DNA from: Arachis hypogaea
Lineage: Eukaryota; Streptophyta; Magnoliopsida; Fabales; Fabaceae
Length of the DNA: 64,000 nucleotides
NCBI RefSeq assembly: GCF_003086295.3
Contig: NC_092051.1
Coordinates: forward strand, 13,384,810 to 13,448,809
Reading direction: 5' to 3'
Shown piece by piece: positions 34,299 to 47,108 of the stretch; within the stretch, counting starts at the first letter, position 1; each line of letters begins with the position of its first letter. The position numbers and the translations under genes are program-made. The notes beneath the pieces were generated by a model. It worked only from the letters and a program-made list of their open reading frames with translations. It was not told the origin of the DNA and made no database searches.

Positions 34299-36307
34299 AC
34301 CGCATATAATAGACTATATATACTTGTTAATTAAATCAAAATAACATAACATTTATTCTCTTTGGTCTATTTCCATAGTATAATATAATTATTTTAAAAA
34401 TATAGAGATAATTATTAAAAAATAATATCAATATATATATATATATATTTTAAATTTATAGTATATTTTTTAATATGACTAAAGATTAGTAAATGATTTG
34501 TCAAAGAATATTAATTTCTAATTATCATTTTTTTATTTTTATATTAATTACATATTTATTTTTATTTGGTTCTAACTTCTGACATACCAAAAGGGTTATG
34601 AAAAATCATGACTTCGAAAAAGACTAAAAAATTTGCAATACAAATACAAACTACACAAACATAAAATTTTGAATCAATTCAAACTGAAAAAAGAAAAAGA
34701 CTAATTGTAGATATTTTATAAACTTTTCAAATTACATGCTTACAATAATTTTATCAACTCAATTTAAATCCTATATATTATTTAATATAAATCTCAATGG
34801 TTATGAAAATTGAAATACCAATATATCAAAAAAGTACGATGACATACCTAAAAACCTTCCTAAATTATGATAGTAGTACCGCTGCTGCGATACAAAGTAG
34901 TCTTCCAAATTCAGTTGTTAAAAAGAAAAAAACGAAACAAACTTTGACATGATCGTGTCTTACTAGTCTTGGAATATCGCTCGTATACGAAGAGAAGAGT
35001 CTTAAGAATATCCGATTCTGGTATAGTGCACGCATTTTCATCTTTTTGTATGTTAAGTTACCAACCTTAGCCATTTATCTCACGCCGGTTTGAAAAGTGT
35101 TAAAAATAATTTTTTTGAATTTTTGATTTATAAAAAATAATAGTATTATATCTGATGTAATTTTTAAAATTAAATTATTATTTTGTAAAAGTTTATTTAA
35201 AAGTTTACAAAAAAATTAAAAAAAATTACTTTTTTATTTTATAATATTATTATTTTTTTTATCATATTTTTATAAAATAAAAAATTTTAATATAAAATAA
35301 CTTATTTATAAATTATTTTTAATATAAATATTTATTATTTTAAAAAAAATTAATTAAATTATTTATCCAAATTCAACTTCAGGCATTTATTATTGCATTA
35401 TTGCTTGCACAATACGTGGCATGGTGTACTATTATGTCATAAGGAGTCACTCACATCATCAACGGCACCTCATAACAAGAGCACCGCTTGTATAAAAATG
35501 ACAAAAATAATTTTAAATATTTAAATATAATTAAAAAATATACTTTAAAAATATAAATTTATAATTAAAATGTATATTATAAATAAAAGTAATGATCTAG
35601 AAAATTATATTAATAATTTTAATTAATATTAATTCAAACGGTACTAAATTTCTTAAATTAATATAAAATATTTTGTAAAAAATCTCAATTTTATAATAAA
35701 TTTATTTAAATAATTTAAAAATAAATAAAAATTACTAGAATAAAAATAAAATAATTAGCAATAAGAGTTGATGCATTAAAATATAGATCTTTAAAAATAA
35801 AAAAGAAAATAATTATAAAAATTATAAAAAAAACTCAACTTATAAAAAATTATTAAATTTAGAAAATAAAAAATATTAAAATAATAATAAAATAAAAGCA
35901 AAAAATAATATTATAAAATTTATAAAAAATAATAAAAGATAAAACAATCCTTTAATAAAATTTTTATTAAAAATTTAAATTTTAAACAAATTAAAAAATT
36001 AATATTAAAGTTAAATTAAAAATTTTAAAAATATAACAATATTTTTAATAAAAACAATATTTTTAATTTATATTATGTATTAATAAACTAATACATAACA
36101 ATTTATTTAATATGTTTTGAATTTTTTTATCTGAGTTTCTATTCTATAATAATTTGTCCATTTTAATTTTCAGTTGTCTGGATCCACAACGGTGCGAGGA
36201 AAGTGGCATGGAGTTGTCACAAGTGGAAACACTTCACCTAGAAAAATGTTATTGGCAAACCATATAAAAAAGGTTTATATTTACCATGCATAGAAATTAA
36301 TTTCATA

Positions 36308-36562
36308 TTATATATAACAAAAATAACAGAAAGACCATTTTGTAGCATTTTTTTGTCCCCGAATGGCGGTCGGCTTGAACCCATCCACATCATTCTTCTG
36401 CGTTGACAAATCCAACTTATCTGTCCATCTCTTTCCAACAATTTCCATAGATAGATATGAACATAGTGAGTGAACGTATTCATAAGCCATGCACAAATTA
36501 TTCAATTCATAGTACTTGTGCCAAGCATATTGAGAAGAAAATTGATGAAGTAATTGAAACAC
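36308..36562 (-). pseudogene. Unrecognised ORF, possible gene relic
   Basis: An 84-codon open frame on the minus strand includes YAWHKYYELNNLCMAYEYVH and EIVGKRWTDKLDLSTQ. Its composition looks protein-like compared with the surrounding AT desert, and the adjoining 36140-36235 stretch is also less AT-rich. I do not recognise a domain. There is no convincing promoter or splice structure. It could be a relic exon of a host gene, a transposon remnant or chance. Confidence 0.25.
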
Positions 36563-38674
36563 GCCAAATTCGGAGGTATATATACTAAGAGTATAAAATA
36601 TTTTACATAAATATATAATTATATCTATTTTTTATGATTATTTATATAATTAATATAAAAATTAATTATTTTTATTAATATAATATTATATAATTAAATG
36701 TATACATAAAACTATAATAGTACATCAAAATTAATATATAAATATATTTTAGTAATAATGATCGATGAAGTTTATGTTAGGTTATATAAAGTAAGATATA
36801 ATAATAACACAAATTTAATTAACATATGTTTTAAAATTATCAATTAATTTTTTATTTTTTCTTAAATATTTATATTAACTAAAATAATCAGATAAAATTA
36901 TTTAAATTTATCTTGTTTAATATTTATTAATTATCTCTATTAATTTTAGATTTTTTTTACTAGCATTACCGTAATTAATAATAATGATTTTAAGATATTT
37001 TTCATTTCTCATGAATGACTAATAATTAATAAGGTGTATGCATGCATGAGATGAAGAATTTTAAGAATTTTCAATGTAGTGTAATAAAGAACCGCATATA
37101 CTTAATAACCCACCTTGAGTAGTAATAGATTGACTTTGTCAAATAAGAGACGCGCTATAGGTATTATTAGGAAAGTGGGAAAGAGTAATAATGAGTTAAT
37201 GAATGGTGTATGTTGAGTAGTAGTTATCAGCCATAATACTCTCTCACACAACTAGCTAGCCCCTTATTAATATGCGACTTAGGCACGGAAACTAGCTGGA
37301 GAAGAGAAGCTTCATTATACTCTCTTACTCGTTTATATTATCATTTCAAAGTCTTCCACCTCTTTTTGACTCTTTCCTTGCATGTATGTGTAATGTGTTC
37401 CTACTTTGATTTATGCAACACGCACACCACCCTATCTGTGATCTGTCACCAATTTCATAATATAACAAGAATTTCCTGAAACTATACGAAAAATTATTCT
37501 CTGTGCACAGCTTCGTGGCCCAAAGTTTTTTCTTTATCTTCATTCTGTATTTATAACCTTGCATGTACAGAGTTGCTATATATGGGGGCAAAATAATCAA
37601 TATCATATGCATTAAGATCCTTTACCTAATTAAGTTAAATATAACTAATTATAGAAAAGAAAAAGTTCTTCAAGTCAACATTGTACGATCAATGTCATAG
37701 ATAAGATTTAACAAAAAAAAAATATCTAAAATTTTAAAAATTAAGAACATCTAAAACTTAATTAAAAGAAATATCTGAGATCAAAAGCTCAATAAAACTT
37801 AATTTTTAATGAGTTTTATATTGAATTTATTTCATAATTTATTATAATATTAGCTAAAATTGACTGAATAACTTTTATAGTGTTAGTCCTATGTGTAGGT
37901 ATACTGTATGCAAATAGTAATAGATGTTCAGTAATTAATGCCTTTAATTAATTAGCACCCACATATATAATTTTCAATAAAATCGGCTGTTGCCAGTACA
38001 GTAATCAAGTTACTACGTACTAGCTAATTAAGTTAGTGATAAAAAAAAAGTCAACCATAGCTCTCTTGTATGATTTTTAACCACCTGATGGCAGAACATA
38101 CTAATAATCCCAATATTTGAACATAAGTACAAAGATTAAATTAAGATAATTTGTTAAAAATAAAATTTAAGAGAAAATTTGCCTCTCGTCATTATTACCA
38201 ATAATTTATACTTATCATTAGCTAGCTATACAAATTAAATCATGCAGCAGGTGTCCTATAATAACATCTAAAAACGATAGAATACCTAAAATAATAAGAA
38301 AATTAAATTTCTAGAAGGAATAGCCTTGTCTAATTGTTAACGACCCTGGATTGAAGTAGTACTACTTTAATATGCGATAGAATTATAATCATTAGCGTAT
38401 AAGATTTTGAAACAAGTAATTTTATAATATGATATTAAAATTTTTATAATTAAAAAAATATATAAAAATTTACATAAAGAGACGTATTGAAGATACAATT
38501 GTATATTTTTCTCTGATTAAGAAAAGTAATTAGTTTGCAAGTTGCAACCAAAACCAGGTCAATGAAAATTGACCCTTAACGACCAAGACAAAAGTATAAT
38601 AATAAGAAATGGTTCATGCATGGCACTTTTCGTAATAATAGGGAAAACAAGGGTTTTTTTTGGATTGATCCTAG

Positions 38675-38682
38675 TATAAATA
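38675..38682 (+). promoter_or_regulatory. TATA box of the GPAT gene
   Basis: TATAAATA lies 149-156 bp upstream of the chosen ATG. Transcription would start near 38710, giving a leader of about 120 nt. Confidence 0.65.
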
Positions 38683-38830
38683 CATAGTGTTTAATAAAGT
38701 CCAAGGACATAAGCTAGCAATCACACAACATTTCTCAAGCATATTGCTTTGTATCCTTTGCAACCTTAACATTAGCTTTGCACATTCTCTAAGATATTTA
38801 AATCAAGTTGTCACGCACATACAATATTAT

Positions 38831-41816
38831 ATGGTGGAGATGGCTAAAATGTTCACCATTCAATTTTTTTTCAAATCCCTTTTCTTCTTTTGGTACCGGT
38901 TCTTCTTCAAGCCGCTCAAGAACTTCCAAAGAACCAATAGTATTAGTTACATCACCACCACCATTGCAACCACTCAATCATCGTTCAATAAGTACCGCAA
39001 ATTCTCTTCTTCTTCTTCTTCTTCTCTTCTTCACCGTTCAGACCTCAACGAGCACACCCTCTTGTTCGACGTAGAGGGTGCGCTCCTGAGGTCTTCTTCG
39101 GTGTTCCCTTACTTCATGCTCGTTGCTTTCGAAGCCGGAGGGCTCGTAAGAGCCATTGTTCTCGTTCTCACGTACCCACTTGTTTGCTTAGTCGGAGAAG
39201 ACTTGGGGATGAAGATAATGGTGATGGTGTGCTTCTTTGGGATAAAAGAGAAAAACTTTAGAGTTGGGAGTGCTGTTCTTCCAAAATTCTTGTTGGAAGA
39301 CGTAGGTTCAGAGATTTTTGAGGTGGTGAATGGTGCTGGAAAGAGAGTTGGGTTGAGCAAGATGCCACGTGTCATGGTAGAGTGTTTCTTGAAGGAGTAT
39401 TTGAATGTTGACTTGGTTGTGGGAAGAGAAATGAAAGAGTTTTGTGGTTACTTCTTAGGGTTTATGGAAGAGAGAAAAAATAATAATAATGTGGATCAGC
39501 ATGTTTTGGAGCTTGTTCAAGAAGGGAAAGGAAGTTGTTCTTCCAATATTATTGGAATTTCAGGATTCCGTAATAAGGATTTTCGTCATCATGAGATCTT
39601 TTCCCGTTGCAAGGTTGGTCTTCTATATGAATTATATTATTATTATTATTATTATTAACTTTTTCGTATATAGTTAATTTATATATAATATATAACTTAT
39701 TGGGTGCATTTATCGCTTCTTGCTTGTGGTGTTTTATTCGATCATATTAAGTGTAAAAAATTTTTATATGTTCATAAATTTATTGTATATATGCATAACA
39801 AGATTAATATAATAATGTTATAATATTACTTTTTCAGAAATTTAATCTGTTTATATCTCTAACCCTTTTTCTTAAACAAAATCTTTTTTTTTTATTTGTT
39901 TGAATTTGTTTGCATAGACTTTTTATTTATTTATCTCATACTATTCTTTTAACATAAAACTCTAATATTATGTTATGATATTATTTTTAAAAAAAATTTA
40001 AATTGATAGATGAAGATAATATAAATAGTTATATATTTTTTTAATTAAAAGTACTTTATAAAAGAAAATTTTCATTTTCTGCATAAGAAATCCTATTACA
40101 TATGTACAGACCCAATTATTTTTAACATAAAGTGTTTGTAAACTTTAATTTGTATTCAAGTTTCATTATTAAACTAAGGAAAAACAATTACCTTAGCTAA
40201 AATTCACAGAGTTACCATATATATAGTGGTCGAGATTGGTTTTGTATGTAATACGTGATTAATTAATTTTAGGGTTAATTATAGACATGCTTATTTATAT
40301 AAAGAAATTCTATATAAGAAACACCTAATCATTTGTTATCGTATCCGTGAAAGTAATTGTTTTTAAACTCATTTAAATAATGTATGAATTTAATTGAATA
40401 GTAATGGTTGGTGTATGAAATTAAACTCATTCATCATCAGTATGCAAATTTACTATTAATTGATCTAGAGCATGATTTTTTTTTTTTTGTGGCTTGATTT
40501 ATTACATGTTAACTACCGTGAGAATGGATTGCAAAAGATAGAATATCAATTATATATGAGACTGATAAAAAAAATACATCAATAATTATATTTTAAATAT
40601 AATCTCTTTACATTATTTTGTGAGTTTGTGTGGATTTTACATAATTTTTTATTTTTTATTTGAGAATCAATATAAAGAAACCTTAAATTTTTTGTCTTAA
40701 AAATTTTAATTGATAAAACAACACACATAAATGATTATATGTCCAATGAAATTATTAATATGAAAAATTAAAGTCCTATAAATTTTCTATCTTGTAATTA
40801 GCATCATGCATCTAAATAAAAAGTACATAGGATCATGAAAATATGTTGATTATGAAAGAAGAAGGCACAAGTAATTTCGTCTAATTTGTCTGTTTTGTGT
40901 GACCAATAATTATTAGGAAGTGTACTTGGTGAGCGATGGAGACAAAAAGAGCTGGCAAAAGCTATCAAGAAACAAATACCCTAAATCACTCATTTTTCAT
41001 GACGGAAGATTAGCACTCAGACCCACACCATTGGATTCTCTTTTCATCTTGACATGGTTCCCGTTCGCAGTCGTCCTCGCCGTCGTCCGAATCGTTGCCG
41101 GACTCACCCTCCCCTTTGACATCTCAATTCCACTATTAGCCCTAACCGGCATGCGTCTGGACAGTTCACTCCCGGCGCAAACAAATAAAATACATGGTGA
41201 TAATAATGAAGAGAAAGTAAAGGGAAACATGTACGTGTGTAACCACAGAACATTGCTGGACCCTTTGTACTTGTCATTCTTGTTGCGCAAGAAAGTAGTA
41301 GCTGTAACATATAGCTTAAGCAGAATGTCGGAGATACTAGCGCCGATCAAGACGGTGAGGTTAACTCGGAAGCGCGAGGAAGATGCGAGGATGATGAAGG
41401 AGTTGTTAATGGAAGGGGACCTTGTTGTGTGCCCTGAAGGGACCACATGTAGAGAGCCATATTTATTAAGGTTTAGTCCTTTGTTTTCTGAACTATGTGA
41501 TGAGATATCACCGGTTGCAATTGATAGCCATGTGAGCATGTTTCATGGTACAACCGCTGGGGGTCTTAAGTGCATGGACCCTCTCTTCTTTCTCATGAAC
41601 CCTTTCCCTTCTTACTCCGTTCACCTTCTTCACAGTGTCACCACTTCTTCTTCGGATGATGATGATGATGTCAGCAGTAGGTTTGAAGTTGCTAATCGAG
41701 TTCAGAGTCAGATTGCTGAGGCTTTGGGATTTCAATGCACCAAACTTACAAGAAAAGACAAGTACTTGATTTTGGCGGGTAATGAAGGCATTGTTTCCAG
41801 CAGTTCCAACAAGTAG
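38831..41816 (+). CDS. GPAT3: sn-glycerol-3-phosphate acyltransferase, GPAT2/3 type (560 aa, 2 exons)
   Basis: It transfers an acyl group to glycerol 3-phosphate; land-plant GPAT1-9 relatives act at the ER, and several make cutin, suberin or mycorrhizal lipid precursors. Exons are 38831-39613 and 40917-41816, joined in phase 0 across a 1303-bp GT-AG intron. The ATG at 38831 (MVEMAKMF) is preferred because the in-frame upstream methionine at 38687 would fall within the expected leader; residue 4 is an alternative. The N-terminal HAD-like domain begins at D80 (FDVEGALL) and includes FPYFMLVAFEAGG. The acyltransferase blocks are in exon 2: CNHRTLLDP (NHx4D) and VVCPEGTTCREPYLLRFSP. Hydrophobic segments lie at about residues 8-25 and 100-130, and near the start of exon 2 (LFILTWFPFAVVLAVVRIVA). 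Wording throughout is closest to Arabidopsis GPAT2/GPAT3. Confidence 0.93.
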
Positions 41817-42820
41817 TACTCATATATATATAATGAGAGAGATGGAGATACTTTTCATTTTGTTTATTAATTTTTTTTGCCATTTATTATCCTTGTACAT
41901 ATGTAAAGCAATAATAATAATAATAAAAATTGATTTTTATTCATGTATTTCTCGTTATGTAAATAGAGATTATGCCAACATTTAAGAATAATAAAATAAA
42001 TTTTACAATCTCACTATGTTACCAACTGTATTTCTCTCAATTTCTGCTAACTCTTGTTTATAACTGTGTTTAATAGAAGTGTCTTTATGGATATGTCTAA
42101 TAAAAATATCTTTTTTATGACCGTGTTTAATAAAAGTGTCTTTATATATATATTTTCTGGATGTGTCTCTTTTTACATATATTTAAAATATAATAATTAA
42201 TTATTGTTAACAATAAGTTGACAGATAATATATTCGTATCCTATACTTTTTCTAAATTTTAACATAATTATTGATAGTTTATATTATATATATGTTTTTA
42301 TATCATCAAATCACTCTTATGAAAAGTTTAAGTTTATAGTAGAAGTGGATTGATTTTTGTATATTTTTTTATTTAATTACGTTATGCTAATTATTTTTAA
42401 TTTTAAAATTTATTAAGAATCAAAATCTAAATTTTTTAAATATAAAACTCTTATATCATATTAAGAAATCATTCTTTCAAAAAATTTAAACTAATAAAAA
42501 AGAATAACATGAATAATCATATATATCTCTAACATTCTAAAATGTCAATAATATAACCTGAATGGGGTAGTGTTGTCTACACAAGTGTCTATAGGTTGTA
42601 TTTTCCTCATGTTAATGTTCCATGTCGTATGTATAGTGGCCTATATGGTGGTTGGGTATTCATTGTTGCAACTAATGAAGTGTCGACCCTTCTAAGTCCT
42701 AACCTGCTTTAAGTATTTGTTTCATCTAATTATTTTGAAATAATGTCGTGTGGCCATGGATGGAGTATCTGAACGACATGGCTCACCTAGTTATAGCTAC
42801 CATGTCAGTAGCTAAGGTTC

Positions 42821-42847
42821 ATTATTTATTTATTTATTTATTTATTT
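42821..42847. repeat. (ATTT)n microsatellite
   Basis: Six to seven tetranucleotide units. Confidence 0.85.
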
Positions 42848-44340
42848 CTCCGTATAACGCCTCTGTATGTCTTAAGTCTTGACTCTCTACTACATGATGC
42901 CATTGATTGTTTTATATTTAACTGAAATTAAATACACTTGGATATGATATGATTGATCGAGCTTTCTTGGACTGAAATATGACTTCACAAAATTAAATGG
43001 GCTCGTATTTGCTGTAGTAGGGTAATCCAACAATATTTGGGTGCGGGACATTTAAAAATTAATTCGCCAACCCAACTTTGGTCATCTCATTCATATATCC
43101 CGTATAGGCGCAGTCGTCTAATAAATTATTGAACGTTAAGATACGTATTTAATTTTAATTTCTTTTTGTAATTTTAAATTAGATCAAGTTTTGTTCATCA
43201 TTACAAAATTAAGAATAATAATGATACATGATGAACAATTTTGTACTTAATATGTTTAGAACATATACATAAAACAAAAAAATAAAGAAATTAAACAATT
43301 AATACAATCTAGTATGTTTTTTTTTCTGGCATGTGAAAATAAAATTATTCATATTTCTCTTGTCTGAAATATGAAAAAAAATTGGATTTTTTTATTTCTG
43401 TCTATAAATAAGATATGCTTTAGTTTTTTGGAAAAGATTCGTAAAAGACACATTTAAAAGAGAACAAAAAAGCGACAGCAATAATAACGATTGAAGAAAG
43501 AAATATGTAAAAAAAAAAAAAAAGGTAGTATGTACATGCAAAAAAATGAAAAAATAGAAGCCTGTAATGACTTAATTAAAAATTTAGTTTAAAAAATAAT
43601 TTAACGTCTAGTTTTTTCATATATTTTTTACCCTATAGATTATTGTAGATATAATTAGTTATGATCGCAGCGCAGATTATTAATACGTACTACACACCAT
43701 TAAATTTCACCCACGTGATGACAAAGTGAACGAGACAGATTTATGCCGACAACCTCACTAACAGAGATTTACGCTTACATAAAAAATGAAAAATCTCAGG
43801 CTCAGGTAGTAATGTCTTCTTAAATACTTCATCTACCAAAAGAAAAATGTGAATACATGTATATTTACGTGGAGCTTCTCTGATCTAAGTTCTCTATATA
43901 CCATTCATTATTCAACACTATTACTATTTCTGTGAATTAGTTATTGTTCTTTGATTATTTCTCCCATGTATGTTTGCTTTTCTTCTAGTAAATTTCTCAT
44001 ATGTTTTGAATGCAATGGATTTGATATATATGTAAGTATTTACGCACTCTAATGATGCGTTAGGAATTGAAAAGGCAAAGGATCCCAGGAGAGGAAGAGT
44101 TAATATAATCTCTCCTCTCTCTCTCACGGCTAAAAAATCTAAAAATGGTTTTGTTATTTACGTAGTATATAATACACTAAGAGATATAATCCAACTATGT
44201 AAACTAATTGACGCATTATATATATAACCTAGATAATAACCTAACTTGATAATTATCATGAGACGTTAATTTTACAATTTAAACTCATCATAACTTTGAT
44301 GAGATCGTACAAAAATAACTTAACAAGTTACTTTAAAATT

Positions 44341-44420
44341 TGCCAAACTTATAGCTCAAATGGCATGCCAAACTTATAGCTCAAATGGCATAATCTTTCC
44401 ATACTTAATTAAGAGGTTAA
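44341..44420 (+). mobile_element. Truncated SINE head with 25-bp tandem duplication
   Basis: The plus strand carries the same A-box word as the SINE at 7928-8031 (tatagctcaaatggca) and the following cataattaagaggtt-like segment. It then runs into poly-A before any B box. The 25-bp unit beginning tgccaaacttatagctcaaa occurs twice head to tail (44341-44365, 44366-44390), duplicating the A box. It is probably a dead relative. Confidence 0.65.
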
Positions 44421-45497
44421 AAAAAAATTACTTTAAAATTTTGTAACTCACATGCATGCAGTAATCTTTATATAAAATTAATAATTAAAAATAGTTAAAT
44501 TTTAATTTAATTGTGCATGTCAAATTATTTAATAATTTTAGTTATTAATTTCATATAAAATAAAAATTTATATGTAGTTATTTTTATGTAAAGTTGACAT
44601 TTAAAATTTAATAAATAATTTAATAAATTTGACTAAATTATCATCTAACAATTTTTAATTATCAACTTCATATAAATACAACTGGATATAAATTTTTACT
44701 TTCATATAAATACAATTGCACCTGAATCTCCACTATATATATATATAAAAGAGAGATCAAAGAATAATGATAGTCAAATGAATCCATGCATATGTGTGAC
44801 TTCCATGTCCTTATTAATATGAAGAAAGCTACGTACAGTCTAATAGTCGGATAGGGATATTATTTAATTATTTTCCTTAATTAATTAATAACTACTCTCT
44901 CCAGCTATTTTCCGTTGCTATTTATTCTGAGTTTATGACCATTATTTATAATTTAAACCTTAATTAATTAAGATACGCAGTGCCGTAGCGGACATGCCAT
45001 TAAGCCAATCAGAATTCAGAAAGAAAGCGACAACACTTTGAGAGAGAGTCACATCACAAGTTAAACAATATAATGCATATGCTTTTTAATTTCAATGCTA
45101 GGGAAAGATCCTAACTTTTCAACCCCCAAAACTTTACGAGTAAAGTACGCGTTGAGCATGTAATCCACTTTCGTTGAACTATATTGCATTGCGATCGATC
45201 ATATTGCTAATGACCATAGATGAACCAAATCACAGTCACAAATTAACATGCAAAAATTAAAACATAGATAAACCAAATCATCCGTATATCTATGTTGTTC
45301 ATGGAGTTAAACCCCAAAATAATTTTTAAGATTGACGTTATGCATTAAAATTATTTCTGAGATTTTAATCGCATCAATTACGTTTCTGAGATTAAAAAAT
45401 ACATCATATTAGTCTCTGATCTATTTTCCATTAACAACGTGATGACATGACATAATGACGTAGACTGTAAGTGACACATGTCACTTCATGATTTGGC

Positions 45498-45608
45498 CAC
45501 GTGTAATGGTATGATGATGTGGTGACCAGTGACACGTGGCATGCTGACATGGATGGTTGTGCCACGTGTCACAATGTTATTTGGCTACGTGTCCATTTGT
45601 GCCACGTG
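45498..45608. promoter_or_regulatory. G-box cluster in left TIR
   Basis: CACGTG at 45498, 45533, 45563 and 45603, plus TACGTG at 45586: five ACGTG cores in 111 bp. CACGTG with CC or GT flanks is the recognition site of plant bZIP (ABRE/G-box) and bHLH factors. Whether it is active here is unknown. Confidence 0.55.
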
Positions 45609-46542
45609 TCGTAACAGTGTTCGTCCACATGTCATCCATTATGTCATCGTTCTATATGCACCAAATTAGTCTCTCACTTTGCATTAAGTGACTCATTTTA
45701 GTCCCTAAAATTAAATGTCGTGCACCAAACTAGTTCCTTATTCACCAATTTTTTTTTCATTTTTTAAATTTAAAATTTTAATATCTTGGATACACTAATT
45801 TCAATTCTATTTTTTCATATATTGTTTAAATACAAGTGCTTTCATAAAAATTTTTAAGATTTTAGTTTTAATTATATAATTTTTTTTAATAATTTACCAT
45901 TGGTAAATTTTGTAATATATAAGTATGTTATTATAAAAAAATAATTATATGATTGATTAGACACATTTTTTAATAAAAAAACATGTGTTTTTAACAAGAA
46001 ATTAATAATTAAAATAAACATTTTTTTCTTATGAAATACACGTTTTCGTTATGTGTAAATGAGCTAAATTGAAGGCACTTCAAACACCCTCACTACGATC
46101 TTTAACCTCTGCAGTCTAGACGAAAGAAGTCAGAGATGGTAATGAGGGAAGCTTGAAATGCCTTCACGTCAACTCCAAGACGACAGTTATTAGGGGTATC
46201 CGCAAGAAAAAAAATATTTTATAAAAGTATTGAAAGAGGTCGGAGATGGTAGTAAAGGTGTTTGAAAAGCCTTCACGTCAACTCCAAGTCGGCGGTTAGG
46301 GTATTCGCAAGAGAAAAAATATTTTATAAAAACACTTTTATTTGAAGAACATGTGAAAAAATATAATTGAAATTAATGCATTCAAAAATATTAAGAATTC
46401 TGAATTTATAGAAAAAAATGAGAAAAAATTGGTGAAAGGACTAGTTTGGTGCACGACATTTAATTTCAGGGACTAAAATGAGTCACTTACTATAAAGTGA
46501 GGGACTAATTTGGTACATATAGAACGATGACATAATGGATGA

Positions 46543-46676
46543 CACGTGGACGAATACTGTTGTGACACGTAGCACAAACGAGCACGTGGCCAAATAACAT
46601 TGTGACACGTGACACAACCATCCACGTCAGCATGCCACGTGTCACTGGTCACCACATCATCATACCATTACACGTG
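46543..46676. promoter_or_regulatory. G-box cluster in right TIR
   Basis: CACGTG at 46543, 46583, 46606, 46636 and 46671, the mirror of the left cluster. One core lost in the left arm (TACGTG at 45586) is intact here. Confidence 0.55.
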
Positions 46677-47108
46677 GCCAAATCATGAAGTGACACGTAT
46701 CACTTACAGTCCACGTCATCGTACCATGTCATAACGTCGTTAATGGAAAATGGGTTAGGGACTAATATGGTGCATTTTTTTCAATCTCAGGAATGTAATT
46801 AGTGCAATGGAATCTCATGGGCGATTTTAGTGTATAACGCCAATCTCAGAAACCATTTTAGGGTTTAACTTGTTGTTTATGATGAACTAAATAGCCAATC
46901 GAAAATATGAAAACAATTTTTAATAACAATCATGAGGCAGTTGACTTACTGCTGCTAATTTGGTAAGTGGCGACTGGCGAGTTTGAGTGTGTATGTTGAG
47001 GAAGCTTATGCATCCAACACCTAACTAGCCGGAAAACACCTATTCCGCCACCTTCATCAACCGCCTCTTCTTGTCGTGTCTGACTACGCTAATTTTACAT
47101 TTATTGTA

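Larger units (their letters stand above)
33340..38670. other. 5.3 kb AT-rich intergenic region
   Basis: No recognised gene. An (ATT)n microsatellite lies at 34257-34298. Long runs near 35100-36130 are almost pure A/T with no clear boundaries. A less AT-rich island at 36140-36560 has an unrecognised ORF, listed separately. Confidence 0.6.
41817..45292. other. GPAT 3' UTR and AT-rich intergenic region
   Basis: Poly-A-like AATAAA words occur near 41925 and 41995. Degenerate repeats of gtgtctttat-type words occur at 42060-42180, an (ATTT)n tract at 42821-42847 and a truncated SINE-like head at 44341-44420. No gene is supported. Confidence 0.55.
45304..46870. mobile_element. Mutator-like element with ~550-bp TIRs rich in G-boxes
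   Basis: Sequence 45304-45865 is repeated inverted at 46320-46870, starting GAGTTAAACCCCAAAAT on the left and AGTTAAACCCTAAAAT on the complement of the right. The flanking 11-mers TGTTGTTCATG (45293-45303) and TGTTGTTTATG (46871-46881) match at 10 of 11, a probable target duplication. The arms carry nine CACGTG motifs. The centre has a ~105-bp tandem duplication (about 46127-46228 and 46232-46330, sharing gccttcacgtcaactccaag). There is no coding sequence. Confidence 0.85.

Noticed and set aside
41104..41735. Minus-strand frames opposite GPAT exon 2
   Set aside because: Shadows of the strongly supported plus-strand acyltransferase coding sequence.
42060..42180. Tandem repeat of gtgtctttat words
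   Set aside because: Only three or four degenerate units with no consistent period.
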